Below, in pieces: positions 49,533-59,378 of a DNA stretch of 64,000 bases. The translations under genes and the position numbers were made by a program. The stretch comes from an uncultured Marinicella sp. (GTDB lineage Bacteria; Pseudomonadota; Gammaproteobacteria; Xanthomonadales; Marinicellaceae): the NCBI GenBank assembly GCA_947502595.1, contig CANNAM010000014.1, forward strand, positions 1 to 64,000, in the 5' to 3' direction. The notes below the pieces were generated by a model. It was not told the origin of the DNA. It did not search any database and saw only the letters and a program-made list of their open reading frames with translations. Every line of letters begins with the position of its first letter. Position 1 is the first letter of the stretch.

Positions 49533-50456
49533 TTAAGCTTTGATAACCAGGTTGGCCTGCTGTTTTGAAATGCCAATGGTGGCAATGGTGCCACTGTTGA
49601 ACTTTAAAAAATCTTTTTCTATGCCATCACTGAAAATCACTCCATTGTTGGGCATGTGAGACTCGATGATTAATTGGGTGTTTTGTTTTACTTTACCAGC
49701 AGCCAGGCCAATTTGGGAGCGTACACTTTTGAACGGTTCTCTGACCGCAAACAGCAAATCTTGGGCTTTTAAGGAGGGTTGTTTGGGTTGTAACTGTTGT
49801 TCGAATAAACCAGTTACTCCGTATGCCATGTTGAAAATCGAACTTAACCATCCAGTTGAGCCGGCTTGGGTTGAGACTATCACACCACTGGATGAATGGT
49901 TTTCTTGTTGGCCATTAAATTTGATTTGATAACGGGCTGAGACATGACTGGCAGCACCAATGAACAAATCGTTGAAGGCCAATAGCTGCTGTCCATTGTT
50001 TAAAGTTGCTTCAGCAAAGTACATGCGTTTGGTTTGGTGTTGCTGTTGTAAAACAGCCTCGATGCCATAGATGAAGTCATTGACATCAAAAGGCAATAAC
50101 ACGCCGTCATAGCGGCTTTTATCAGGGTTTACTGCCACTATTGGTGCACCTTTAGCATATTTTGCAGTGTTGGCCACCAAGCCATCTTGACCTATGACCA
50201 GGATGATGTGTTGCGGTGAAAAAAGGAAAGATGAAATAAAGTCACGATCTATGAGTTTGTATTTGATAACGCCTGTCAGTTGCGATTGTAATTTTTCTAA
50301 GGCTCGGTAGAACACCTCATGCTCTTGTACATAGCTTTCAAAATCGCCCCCTTGTCGTTCAATGTAAAACTTGGCTTGCGCTTTGGTGTTGAAACGAGCG
50401 ATAAGAGATTCAAGTCTGGTCCTGCTCTTAACAATGATGGCATAATCAATGCTCAC
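49533..50456 (-). CDS. NAD-kinase-like protein paired with SPFH protein
   Basis: 307 residues from GTG 50456, whose first bases overlap the stop of the SPFH gene (GTGA). The fold is that of ATP-NAD kinases: IILVIGQDGLVANTA (residues 84-98) stands where the family has GGDGT, keeping the Asp but replacing the second Gly with Gln and the Thr with Leu. FNDLFIG matches the substrate-binding NE/ND motif, and VSTQAGSTGWLSS matches the conserved C-terminal loop. An N-terminal 80-residue region is not typical of the housekeeping enzyme. The altered GGDGT makes canonical NAD phosphorylation uncertain. It could use another substrate or act as a sensor. The tight link to an SPFH gene suggests a two-gene module of unknown role. 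Confidence 0.8.
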   Translation of the reverse strand: MSIDYAIIVKSRTRLESLIARFNTKAQAKFYIERQGGDFESYVQEHEVFYRALEKLQSQLTGVIKYKLIDRDFISSFLFSPQHIILVIGQDGLVANTAKYAKGAPIVAVNPDKSRYDGVLLPFDVNDFIYGIEAVLQQQHQTKRMYFAEATLNNGQQLLAFNDLFIGAASHVSARYQIKFNGQQENHSSSGVIVSTQAGSTGWLSSIFNMAYGVTGLFEQQLQPKQPSLKAQDLLFAVREPFKSVRSQIGLAAGKVKQNTQLIIESHMPNNGVIFSDGIEKDFLKFNSGTIATIGISKQQANLVIKA

Positions 50457-51484
50457 GATTTATTGCGGTTGGCTGATCCAGGTTTGCTGATTATGGTGTC
50501 TAGTAAATCAGGTGTGACATTTAAGTTACCAATTTTATTGGCATTTTCGGCCATCTCCCTGAAAGCCAGAGATATTTGGAAGCCAGCATCGGTGTTGTTG
50601 TTCAGTGCGGTCAAGATTTTCCAGTCCATGTCTCGGTAGGGTTTTAAAGTGGTTTCTGTTACAAACCCTTGGGTTAGTGCTTCTAATTTATCATTTTCTG
50701 CTTTTTGTTCTACCAAGTTTTTCCTTTGGTTTTCAATGGCAATGTCAGCGGCGATGTCCATTTCGCGCAGTTGCCGTTTGTTTTCCGCTTTCAGGACATC
50801 TGATTCCATCTTTTTTTCAGTGATTTGCTTGTATTTTTCTGCCACCGCGATTTCTGTGTTCAGTTCTGATTCTTTGATTTTACGTTCTTGTTCAACGGCA
50901 AAGTTTCTGCGGGTATAGATGGCCTGATCTGCTTCTTGTTCTATTTTTTCACGGGTGTCAGTTTCCAATGCTCGGGTCATTTCGGGTGTGGCATTGACCG
51001 CTAACACATTGGTGCCTAGGATTTCTATGCCCAGCAAAGCAATTGATTGGGATGCCTGTAAGCCTTCAAGGATTTTTTCTTCAATCGCTTTGGCAGAGCG
51101 AATGGATTCTTTGAGTGTGATGTTGTGAATATAAGATGAGGTCGAAGTGTGGGCTTGATTGATGATGCTTTGACCTAGCTTTTCAATGTCATTTTTCTTG
51201 TATTGACCTTTTTCGTCAACCGTGAAATCCAATACATTGGCCAGCGTTTTAGGTTGGGAAATTTTATAACTGATTTGGCCTTGAATGGTGATGGTTTGGT
51301 AGTCACTGGTGGATTCATTGAACACAAACGGTAGGTTGTTGCTGCTTACCGGAACAGCAACAATGCTGCTGTTGGGGGCAAAATAGAAAAAAGACAAACC
51401 CCTACCATCTTTTTTAATTTTTCCATTCTTGTGATGAATAACGTGTGTCATTGAGTCAAATTTTATGTGTTTTATTCCCAGCAT
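50453..51484 (-). CDS. SPFH/band-7 domain protein, apparently soluble
   Basis: 343 residues from ATG 51484, preceded by AAGAGG. Residues about 10-190 are an SPFH domain (ITIQGQISYKI; ALLGIEILGTNVLAVNATPE). Residues about 195-275 form a long charged coiled coil (REKIEQEADQAIYTRRNFAV; KMESDVLKAENKRQLREMDI), as in flotillin-type assemblies. Unlike most SPFH proteins it has no N-terminal membrane helix or signal. It would form oligomers in the cytoplasm or associate peripherally. It overlaps the NAD-kinase-like gene by four bases, so the two are probably made in a fixed ratio. Biological role unknown. Confidence 0.85.
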   Translation of the reverse strand: MLGIKHIKFDSMTHVIHHKNGKIKKDGRGLSFFYFAPNSSIVAVPVSSNNLPFVFNESTSDYQTITIQGQISYKISQPKTLANVLDFTVDEKGQYKKNDIEKLGQSIINQAHTSTSSYIHNITLKESIRSAKAIEEKILEGLQASQSIALLGIEILGTNVLAVNATPEMTRALETDTREKIEQEADQAIYTRRNFAVEQERKIKESELNTEIAVAEKYKQITEKKMESDVLKAENKRQLREMDIAADIAIENQRKNLVEQKAENDKLEALTQGFVTETTLKPYRDMDWKILTALNNNTDAGFQISLAFREMAENANKIGNLNVTPDLLDTIISKPGSANRNKS

Positions 51485-51762
51485 CAGACCAAACCTCTTT
51501 TGTTGTTGTGATTAATTTTGAATTGTTGTACCCACACCAAAATATTATCACAAATTAAAAGCATAATGCAGCTTTGAAATTTGCGGTACAGCAATAACTG
51601 CTTATAATGACAGCCTGTATTTCATGTTTTATTTCGCTTTTCGCATGTTTTGAGAATACACCCAGGTAATATTCGCATGGTGTAATAAATGATTGACTTG
51701 GTTTTAATAATATTTGAATTTTGTCATACATCATAACGTGAGATAATGCGGAGATTAAAACA

Positions 51763-52839
51763 ATGAACAACCTTAAATTAGTGGAGCAAAACAAAGTGGA
51801 TGACAACAAGAAAAAAGCATTGGCAGCAGCCTTAGGACAAATTGATAAGCAATTTGGAAAAGGTTCGGTGATGCGAATGGGCGATAACAAAGCCTTAACT
51901 ACGGATGTGTATTCAACGGGTTCGTTGGGCCTGGATGTGGCCTTGGGAATTGGTGGTTTACCACGTGGTAGGGTGGTTGAAATTTATGGCCCTGAGTCCA
52001 GTGGTAAGACCACATTGACTTTGCATGCTGTGGCTGAGTGTCAAAAGAAAGGGGGGACGGCTGCTTTCATCGATGCTGAGCATGCGCTGGATCCTGCTTA
52101 TGCAGCAAAATTAGGTGTCAATATTGATGATTTATTGGTTTCCCAGCCAGATACTGGTGAAGAAGCGTTGGAAATTTGTGACATGCTGGTGCGCTCAAAT
52201 GCCATTGATATGATTGTAATTGACTCCGTAGCGGCTTTAACCCCGAAAGCTGAAATTGAAGGCGATATGGGTGATTCACACATGGGCTTGCAAGCCCGTT
52301 TGATGTCACAAGCCTTGCGAAAATTAACTGCCAACATCAAACGCACCAATTGCATGGTGATATTTATTAACCAAATCAGGATGAAGATTGGGGTGATGTT
52401 TGGCTCACCAGAAACCACTACTGGTGGTAATGCGCTTAAATTTTATGCGTCAGTCCGTTTAGACATTCGTCGCATAGGAGCGATCAAAAAAGGCGATGAA
52501 GTGATTGGTAATGACACTCGGGTTAAAGTGGTTAAGAACAAGATGGCACCACCATTCAAACAAGTGCAATTTGAGATTCTCTACGGCAAGGGTATCTCTT
52601 TATTGGGCGAATTGATTGATTTGGGTGTGGCGCATGACTTGGTCAGTAAAGCCGGTGCCTGGTACAGTTATGGTGACATTCGAATTGGCCAAGGCAAGGA
52701 AAACTCTAAAAATTATTTTATTGAGCACCCTGAGCATGCGGCTGAACTTGAACAAAAACTCAGGGACATCCTGTTACCTAAACCAGAAGAAGTTCAGGCT
52801 GCATTAGAAGCTGAAGAAAGCAATCCATCAGAGGATTGA
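51763..52839 (+). CDS. recA: Recombinase RecA
   Basis: 358 residues, a full-length RecA. It coats single-stranded DNA, exchanges strands and stimulates LexA self-cleavage. Walker A is [11 protein letters not shown] (about residue 73), the MAW region is [10 protein letters not shown], Walker B is [12 protein letters not shown], loop L1 is [20 protein letters not shown] and L2 is [20 protein letters not shown]. The C-terminus is acidic ([13 protein letters not shown]), as usual. GGAG precedes the ATG. I find no CTGT-N8-ACAG LexA box in the 278 bases upstream. recX overlaps its stop codon. Confidence 0.98.
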   Translation: MNNLKLVEQNKVDDNKKKALAAALGQIDKQFGKGSVMRMGDNKALTTDVYSTGSLGLDVALGIGGLPRGRVVEIYGPESSGKTTLTLHAVAECQKKGGTAAFIDAEHALDPAYAAKLGVNIDDLLVSQPDTGEEALEICDMLVRSNAIDMIVIDSVAALTPKAEIEGDMGDSHMGLQARLMSQALRKLTANIKRTNCMVIFINQIRMKIGVMFGSPETTTGGNALKFYASVRLDIRRIGAIKKGDEVIGNDTRVKVVKNKMAPPFKQVQFEILYGKGISLLGELIDLGVAHDLVSKAGAWYSYGDIRIGQGKENSKNYFIEHPEHAAELEQKLRDILLPKPEEVQAALEAEESNPSED

Positions 52840-53327
52840 TGTCCTCAACTGATGGCAAAAAAAAATACACCCCTGAGGCACGGGTTCGTGCCTCAGCATT
52901 GGGTAGTTTGGCGATGCGGGAACATGGTTGTGAAGAGCTGCGTACCAAGTTAATCAACAAACAGCACGATGCTGAATTGGTTGATGAGTTAATCATTGAA
53001 TTACTTAAAGCCAATTTAATTTCAGATGCACGTTATGCCGAATCTTATTGGCGCAGCCGTGCCAATAAGGGTTATGGGCCTTCAAGAATCAGTAGGGAAT
53101 TGGAAATGAAAGGTGTCGCATCAGCCACCATAGCAGCTGCTCAATTAGAAGCTGATATAGATTTTTATCAAATTGTGCAGTCTGTCTACCTGAAAAAATA
53201 CCGTGGCCAGGCTTGGCAGGAATACAAAGAAAAAGCCAAACGACAAGCCTTTTTGTACCGTCGAGGCTTTGATACTGATTTGATTAAACATGCCTTTAAT
53301 CATGCAGCAAGTATTGATAACAAATAA
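52839..53327 (+). CDS. recX: Regulatory protein RecX
   Basis: 162 residues from ATG 52839, which shares one base with the recA stop (TGATG) and has GAGG four bases upstream; TTG 52836 is less likely. It is all-helical, made of RecX three-helix repeats (RVRASALGSLAMREHGCEEL; LIEL-type helices; SDARYAESYWRSRANKGYGP, where the S-R-x-x-x-x-G-P-x-R-I motif is typical). RecX binds RecA filaments and limits their activity. The direct overlap with recA is the usual arrangement. No feature is missing. Confidence 0.92.
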   Translation: MSSTDGKKKYTPEARVRASALGSLAMREHGCEELRTKLINKQHDAELVDELIIELLKANLISDARYAESYWRSRANKGYGPSRISRELEMKGVASATIAAAQLEADIDFYQIVQSVYLKKYRGQAWQEYKEKAKRQAFLYRRGFDTDLIKHAFNHAASIDNK

Positions 53328-53329
53328 GT

Positions 53330-54589
53330 ATGGACACCCAATTCGATCAAGCCCACCTGTGGCACCCTTATACCAGCCTAACTAAGCCCACAAAAACCTA
53401 TCCGGTTGACAGTGCTGAAGGGATTTATTTGAATTTATCTGATGGCCGTCAGTTGATTGATGCCATGTCATCATGGTGGTGCTGTATTCATGGTTATAAC
53501 CACCCGGTTTTGAATGCCGCAGTGGTTAAACAACTGAATCAGATGTCACATGTGATGTTTGGTGGGCTTACCCATCAGCCAGCCATTGAGCTGGGAAAGC
53601 AACTGTTGGCGATCACTGATGAGTCCTTGGATGCTGTGTTTTTTGCCGATTCAGGCTCAGTGGCGGTGGAAGTGGCGATGAAAATGGCGGCACAGTATTG
53701 TTTTGAGCAGGGGCTAAGCAAAAAGCATCGGTTTTTGACTTTCTCTAAAGGTTACCATGGTGATACTTTTGGGGCGATGTCTGTCTGTGACCCGCACACT
53801 GGTATGCACCATAAATTCAGCAAGTTATTGCACCAGCATATATTTGTGCAAGCACCTGAGTGTGGTTTCGAACAAGCCTGGGAACAGCGGTATTTGGCTG
53901 AGTTTGAACAGCAAATAGTTGAGCACCATGAAAGCATCATTGCGGTGATATTTGAACCTATAGTGCAAGGAGCAGGTGGGATGAATTTTTATTCGCCGGC
54001 TTATCTGCAGCAAGTCAGGTCTTTGTGTGACCGCTATGACGTGCTGTTGATTTTTGATGAAATAGCCACCGGTTTTGGCCGCACTGGTAAGCTGTTTGCT
54101 TACCAGCACGCGGCAGTGGTTCCAGACATTTTATGTTTGGGTAAATCACTGACAGGAGGGTACATGACTTTGTCAGCGGTGTTGACGCAACGCAAAGTTG
54201 CTGATGGCATTGGTACAGCGTTCATGCATGGTCCAACTTTTATGGCCAACCCTTTGGCTTGTGCGGTAGCCGCTGCCAGTATACGTTTGTTGCTGGAATC
54301 TGATTGGCAAAATAAAGTCATGCGCATAGAACGTCAGCTGCTGAAAGAGCTTGAAGTTAATCGGCATCATCCATTGGTTAAAGACGTCAGGGTGTTGGGA
54401 GCGATTGCGGTAATTGAATTGCATGAACCCATGGATTGGTCGGCATTTCAAGAGGCCATGGTTGATCGAGGAGTGTGGGTCCGGCCATTTATGCAATTGC
54501 TTTATGTTATGCCACCTTTTATCATTGAACCTGCTGAATTAACCCATATAACACAATCACTGACCATTACATTAAATGAATTAAAATAA
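53330..54589 (+). CDS. bioA: Adenosylmethionine-8-amino-7-oxononanoate aminotransferase
   Basis: 419 residues, class III PLP-dependent aminotransferase. It makes 7,8-diaminopelargonate from KAPA with S-adenosylmethionine as amino donor, in biotin synthesis. BioA hallmarks are HLWHPYTS at the N-terminus, DAMSSWWCCIHGYNHP, FADSGSVAVEVAMKMA, the cofactor-binding IFDEIATGFGRTG and the lysine segment LCLGKSLTGGYM. It starts two bases after the recX stop and ends one base before yaaA, so it may be transcribed with recA-recX. No other biotin gene is in the window. Confidence 0.94.
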   Translation: MDTQFDQAHLWHPYTSLTKPTKTYPVDSAEGIYLNLSDGRQLIDAMSSWWCCIHGYNHPVLNAAVVKQLNQMSHVMFGGLTHQPAIELGKQLLAITDESLDAVFFADSGSVAVEVAMKMAAQYCFEQGLSKKHRFLTFSKGYHGDTFGAMSVCDPHTGMHHKFSKLLHQHIFVQAPECGFEQAWEQRYLAEFEQQIVEHHESIIAVIFEPIVQGAGGMNFYSPAYLQQVRSLCDRYDVLLIFDEIATGFGRTGKLFAYQHAAVVPDILCLGKSLTGGYMTLSAVLTQRKVADGIGTAFMHGPTFMANPLACAVAAASIRLLLESDWQNKVMRIERQLLKELEVNRHHPLVKDVRVLGAIAVIELHEPMDWSAFQEAMVDRGVWVRPFMQLLYVMPPFIIEPAELTHITQSLTITLNELK

Positions 54590-54590
54590 T

Positions 54591-55382
54591 ATGTTGATAT
54601 TGCTGTCACCTTCAAAAGGCCAAGATTTCTCTCCTAACCCACTGCAAACACATACCCAGCCAGTACTGTTAAAACAAGCCAAGGTATTGGCCAGTGAATT
54701 AAAACAATACAAACCACAACAAATCGCTCAACTGATGTCGGTCAGTGAAAATATTGCTGACTTAAATCACCAGCGTTTCCAAAACTTTAAAACACCCTTT
54801 AAGCTAGGCGTTGCCAAACAAGCTGCCTTGGCTTTTAAGGGGGATGTGTACACTGGCTTGGATGCTGAAACCATGAACGACAAGGACTGGGATTATGCTC
54901 AGCAACACCTGCGAATTTTGTCGGGTCTGTATGGTTATTTAAAGCCGCTAGATTTAATATTGCCGTACCGCTTAGAAATGAAAACCAAACTGACTAACCC
55001 TGTTGGTGAGAACTTATATCAGTTTTGGGGCAATGAAGTCACCGATTTGATTAATAATGATTTGAGTTCTGATGGCAAAATAGCAGAAAACGTTGTGATA
55101 AATTTGGCTTCCAATGAATACTACAAAGCTGTCAAGCCTAAGTTGCTCAATGCGCCGGTGTTAAACATTGATTTTAAGGACACCAAAGAGGGCAAAACAC
55201 GCATCATTTCATTTTACGCCAAAACCGCCAGAGGCATGATGGCTCGAACAATGATTGATCAAAAAATCAGTGATGTGGAGCAAATCAAGGACTTAAGTTT
55301 TGCCGGTTATCGTTATCGAGAAGATTTGTCCAAGGCCTCAAATTGGGTTTTTGAGCGACCACAGCCTGCACCTAAAAAATAA
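54591..55382 (+). CDS. yaaA: Peroxide stress protein YaaA (UPF0246)
   Basis: 263 residues, the normal length for the family. Conserved segments are MLILLSPSKGQDF at the start, FKGDVYTGLDAETM, LRILSGLYGYLKPLDLILPYRLEM, and VINLASNEYYKAV. In E. coli YaaA lowers free iron under peroxide stress and thereby protects DNA; the fold binds DNA. It begins one base after bioA, forming a compact recA-recX-bioA-yaaA run. Only ten bases separate its stop from the convergent GGDEF-EAL gene, with no terminator visible. Confidence 0.93.
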   Translation: MLILLSPSKGQDFSPNPLQTHTQPVLLKQAKVLASELKQYKPQQIAQLMSVSENIADLNHQRFQNFKTPFKLGVAKQAALAFKGDVYTGLDAETMNDKDWDYAQQHLRILSGLYGYLKPLDLILPYRLEMKTKLTNPVGENLYQFWGNEVTDLINNDLSSDGKIAENVVINLASNEYYKAVKPKLLNAPVLNIDFKDTKEGKTRIISFYAKTARGMMARTMIDQKISDVEQIKDLSFAGYRYREDLSKASNWVFERPQPAPKK

Positions 55383-55392
55383 TACTTATTAG

Positions 55393-57951
55393 CTAAAATT
55401 TGTGGTTGGCAGATAATTGTATTTCAGTTTGTGGGCGTGCAAAATAGTAGCCTTGAAAGTATTGGCAGTGGTGTTGTTTGAGAAACTCAACTTGGGCTGC
55501 GGTTTCAACCCCTTCAGCAACCACCTCTAGCTGCATTTCCTTGGCCATCGACAAAATAGATTTTACAATGCTGGTGCTGTTGTTGTCCCTGGGTATGTCT
55601 TTTATAAAGGATTTGTCAATTTTGATTTTATCCAGTGGTAATCGACGCAAGTAGCTAAAAGAAGAATAACCTGTGCCAAAATCATCAATCGACAACTTAA
55701 TACCCAGCTGTTTAAGTTGGTTAATTATTTCAATCGATCTTTTGCTTTCATTCAAAAGTATAGATTCAGTTATTTCAAACTCCAAGTGGTGCTTGGGGAT
55801 TTGGTGGTTTTGCATCATTGCTGTGACTTTAGGTAAAAAATTATCATCACGAATTTGAATCACAGAAAGATTGACTGACAAGAAAAAGGGTTTATTGGTG
55901 GTTGCTTGCCAGAGGACTATTTGTTCACATGCTTGTTCAATGGTCCAGTAGCCAATTTCAAGAATTAACTGAGCGTTTTCTGCGATTGGTATGAATACCG
56001 TTGGCATGATGACACCTTGGTCAGGGTGCTGCCAACGCAATAATGCTTCAGAACCAACCATGACTCCAGTTTGTGCATCAAAAATAGGTTGGTAAAGAAG
56101 ACTAATCTGTTCATTTACCAGAGCCAGTCGAAGGTCGTTTTCCAGTTGTAAGTTTTGTTTAACTCGGGATTCAATATAAGTATTAAAAACCTGAATGCGG
56201 TTCCGCCCTTTGTGTTTTGCCTCAAACATAGCGGTGTCAGCTCGCTTCAAAAGTGTGGCATAGTCAGTACCATCTCGTGGGTAAATGGCCAGCCCAATAC
56301 TGGCAGTGATGTGGCACAATTTATCGTTGATGGCAATTGGGGTCTTGATATTGTTCAGCACCAGTTTTGCGGTTTCAATGGCTTGTTGTTCAGCCAGTGC
56401 TGAGTCTTTATTAAGGTTAGTTAAAACAATGATGAATTCATCAGCACCTAAGTGCGCAATGTAATTTCCCGACTTGATACAGGACTTTATAATCAGTGCC
56501 ACTTTTTTGATTACATTATCGCCTGCGCTGTGGCCTTTGGAGTCATTGACATTTTTAAAGTTATCGATATCAAGGTGTAATATTGCGCCCACATGATTTT
56601 GTTGTTTGGCTCTGTTTAAAGTTGATTTTAGGCAGTCTTTCAGCAAATCACGATTGGGCAAACCAGTTAAGGGTTCATAATGTGCCAAATACAGAATTTC
56701 TTTTTCGTAGGCTTTGATTTGTGAAATGTCCACCCCGACAGTGACCACAGCATTTTTTGCTTCAGCACCGGCTGAATAACTAACTTTGGCCATCATCAAT
56801 ATTTTTTTCTGACCAGCAAAATCTTTAACTTCTAATTCTGTATTGAGTGAATCTGAAGATAGGGTGTAGTTGCTGAGGTTTTGGTAGTTATTATTGTCAC
56901 TCAAGACGTTGTGAATATTTTTTGTAGTGATGTTGTGCTTATCAAGCCCAAAAAAATCACAAGCTGTGTCATTGGCAAGAATAATATTGCCATGGTCGTC
57001 ATTGGCAAAAATCATATGCGGCACAATATTAATGATTTTGTTGAGCTGAACTTCCTGTTGTGAAAGTTGTAAAACACGGCGTCTGACCTGTTGTTTGAAT
57101 AGCCAAGCTGCCAAGCCAGCCAATATACCAAATAACAACAAGCATAATACAGAGTACCACAGCCAAGCTGGGATTTTGTCAGCCGGTTGAGTAATTGTCC
57201 ACTTAGCTCTGGAGCGATAGTAAAAAGAATCTGGTTGTTGTTTCCAAGCGGCTAAGGTTTCATCGTACATCGTTAATAAATGCTGGTTGGTACGTTTGGG
57301 TACGGTGATGTAGACTTTGAATGGATTGAATACGATGCTGCTGGCGTGCATTGAAAACTCACTTTGAAAGCTGTTGCCAACCAGGTTGTTAGATACAGCG
57401 CCATCTACTTGACCATTCTCAACCATTTGAAACAATTCTTGATAACTGTTGCCAAAAATATATTTACAAGCAACTTCAAACTGTTCACACTGACTCATAA
57501 AATGGATGCCATTCACATCGTTGGTCATGAGTGCGATGGTCTTATTATTTAGATCAAATAAGCTTTCAACTTTTGAATCAATTGGAACAAATACCTGCCC
57601 CCAAACATTGGAAAAATTATTGGTCGAATAATCCATGAATTCAGCCCGTTGTTCAGAATGCCCTGCATTGATTAAAGCATCCAATTATTGGTTTTTCATC
57701 ATTTGTAAAATATCCGGGAAGTTGCCGTAATACCAATCAATTTGAAAATGGTTCAAGCTAGCAACCTCGTTCAATAGGTCAATGGCAAATCCTTTCGGAG
57801 GATGTTGTGGCTGGCGTTTGAATGAAAGTGGTGGGGAGTCAAAATAGCCGATGCGGTATGTTTGAACTTTACTATCCTCCTCAAGCGCTTGGGCAGTTTC
57901 TACGTGAAGCAGAAAAATCACATAAGCTGCTAAGTACAGGATTGATTTCAT
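55393..57951 (-). pseudogene. Periplasmic-sensor GGDEF-EAL gene interrupted by an in-frame stop
   Basis: Read as one minus-strand frame this is 853 codons, with a TAA at 57687-57685 after codon 88 and no frame change. The N-terminal part has a signal peptide and the start of an SBP_bac_3 solute-binding domain (YRIGYFDSPPLSF). The domain resumes right after the stop (LDALINAGHSEQRAEFMDYS) and ends near codon 250. Then come a membrane helix (WYSVLCLLLFGILAGLAAWL), a PAS domain, a GGDEF domain with the variant GADEF, and an EAL domain with its catalytic set (EALLRW, LSVNLS, FEITES, DDFGTGYSS, KIDKSF, EGVET). The intact protein would sense a periplasmic ligand and turn over c-di-GMP. The CAA-TAA-TTG context fits one CAA or GAA to TAA change. 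A TTG follows the stop, but restart there would lose the signal peptide. A sequencing error is possible. Confidence 0.8.
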
Positions 57952-58044
57952 TGTTCAATTTTTTATAATTGTATTTATAATACAACTTTTATTCGGATTC
58001 CGCCATGTCTAATTTGAGCTATTAATAAGTGCAATTGGACAAAC

Positions 58045-58812
58045 TTAAAACTGGTCTTTGGCTTGTCTTAGTTTGGCAAAGCAGCTGATTTGGTCCTCAA
58101 TATTACAGTTAAACTGTTTGGCTACCAGGTCCTGAAAGGAAGGCTGATGGGTTCTTAAAAAGGGATTTAAATCCAGTTCTTGTTGTAGTTTTACAGGCAG
58201 GCTGGGAATGCCTTTTTGACGCAGTTCTTGTACACTTTTTTGTAAAGATTTGATGGCTGTGTTGTTGGGATCAATCGACAGCGCAAAGTCTATGTTGCTT
58301 AAGGTATATTCATGAGTACAGTAAACCAAGGTGTCTGGGTGCAAGGCTTTGAGTTTGTGCAAAGACGCAACAAATTGTTCCGCTGTTCCTTCAAACATGC
58401 GACCACAACCCATTGAAAACAGGGTGTCTCCACAAAACAACCATTGTTCATTGTAGTAGCAGATATGGGTGAGCGTGTGTCCAGGCGTTGCCAATACTTC
58501 CAAGTTCAAGTCAAATTGTTCAAGATGGACTTGTCGCGTTGCATCAACCACTGTTAAGTCGCCCGGGATTCGGTTATCAGCAGGCGCATACACCGGGCAT
58601 TGCCAATGGGCTTGTAATGCCTCAATGCCATTGACATGATCCCAATGGTGATGGGTAATTAATATTTGGCTCAAGGTCAAGTTGTTGACAGTTAAATACT
58701 GCTCAACTGGTTCGGCCAGCCCAGGGTCAATTACAGCGGCATTTTTGTGGTCATGCAGCAGCCAGATGTAATTGTCATTGTAGGCGGGTATGGGGATTAT
58801 TTTAATCGTCAT
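58045..58812 (-). CDS. gloB: Hydroxyacylglutathione hydrolase (glyoxalase II)
   Basis: 255 residues, metallo-beta-lactamase fold. It hydrolyses S-lactoylglutathione to lactate and glutathione in methylglyoxal detoxification. The binuclear metal motif is THHHWDHVNG (residues about 53-62); further metal ligands lie in TPGHTLTH and FCGDTLFSMGCGR, and the glutathione-binding end shows VYCTHEYTLSN and LRTHQPS. It starts at ATG 58812, divergent from rnhA across 113 bases. The order gloB divergent from rnhA-dnaQ is common in gammaproteobacteria. Confidence 0.95.
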   Translation of the reverse strand: MTIKIIPIPAYNDNYIWLLHDHKNAAVIDPGLAEPVEQYLTVNNLTLSQILITHHHWDHVNGIEALQAHWQCPVYAPADNRIPGDLTVVDATRQVHLEQFDLNLEVLATPGHTLTHICYYNEQWLFCGDTLFSMGCGRMFEGTAEQFVASLHKLKALHPDTLVYCTHEYTLSNIDFALSIDPNNTAIKSLQKSVQELRQKGIPSLPVKLQQELDLNPFLRTHQPSFQDLVAKQFNCNIEDQISCFAKLRQAKDQF

Positions 58813-58925
58813 ATTTTAAATTACAGGGTTCGGCAAGTTGGCTCTTTTTCTGCTAACATTCAGCTGCTAAATCATTTATCATGCACCATTAACCGCTGTG
58901 ATTCAAGTCAAAAAACCATATCTAT

Positions 58926-59378
58926 ATGACCGATAAAGTAACACGAAAACATTTACATATCTACACCGATGGCTCTTGTTTAGGCAATCCTGGTCCTGGT
59001 GGCTGGGCCGCCTTGTTGCATTATAAAGGCCATAAAAAAATGTTGGTCGGTAATGCCAGTGACACCACCAACAACCGCATGGAATTAACCGCCGTGATTC
59101 AAGCCTTAGAAACCTTGACTGCCAGTTGTGAGGTGGACTTATATACCGATTCTAAATATGTCATGGACGGCGCACAAAAATGGATGATCAACTGGAAAGC
59201 CAAAGGTTGGATGCGCAGTAAAAATGAAGCTGTAAAAAATGTAGATTTATGGCAAGCGTTGGATCAAGTTCTGGCGAAACACCTGGTGCACTGGCATTGG
59301 GTTAAAGGCCATTCAGGACACCCAGAGAATGAGGCGGTCGATGAAGCCGCCAGAAATCAAGCGGAGCTACTCAGATGA
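58926..59378 (+). CDS. rnhA: Ribonuclease HI
   Basis: 150 residues, the normal size. It degrades the RNA strand of RNA-DNA hybrids. The acidic active-site residues are Asp15 (IYTDGSCLGNPGPGGW), Glu53 (NRMELTAVIQAL), Asp75 (LYTDSKYVMDG) and an Asp near 139 (ENEAVDEAARNQA), with the catalytic histidine region KGHSGHPEN. Its stop overlaps the dnaQ ATG (ATGA). Confidence 0.97.
   Translation: MTDKVTRKHLHIYTDGSCLGNPGPGGWAALLHYKGHKKMLVGNASDTTNNRMELTAVIQALETLTASCEVDLYTDSKYVMDGAQKWMINWKAKGWMRSKNEAVKNVDLWQALDQVLAKHLVHWHWVKGHSGHPENEAVDEAARNQAELLR

Noticed and set aside
51694-51749. Possible recA promoters (TTGACT at 51694; TTGTCA/GATAAT at 51721-51747)
   Set aside because: The first lacks a -10 at proper distance. 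The second has a 15-base spacer and would start transcription after the ribosome-binding site.
57969-57985. Palindrome TTGTATT-TAT-AATACAA upstream of the broken GGDEF-EAL gene
   Set aside because: It could be an operator, but AT-only palindromes of this length are common in such regions and nothing else supports it.
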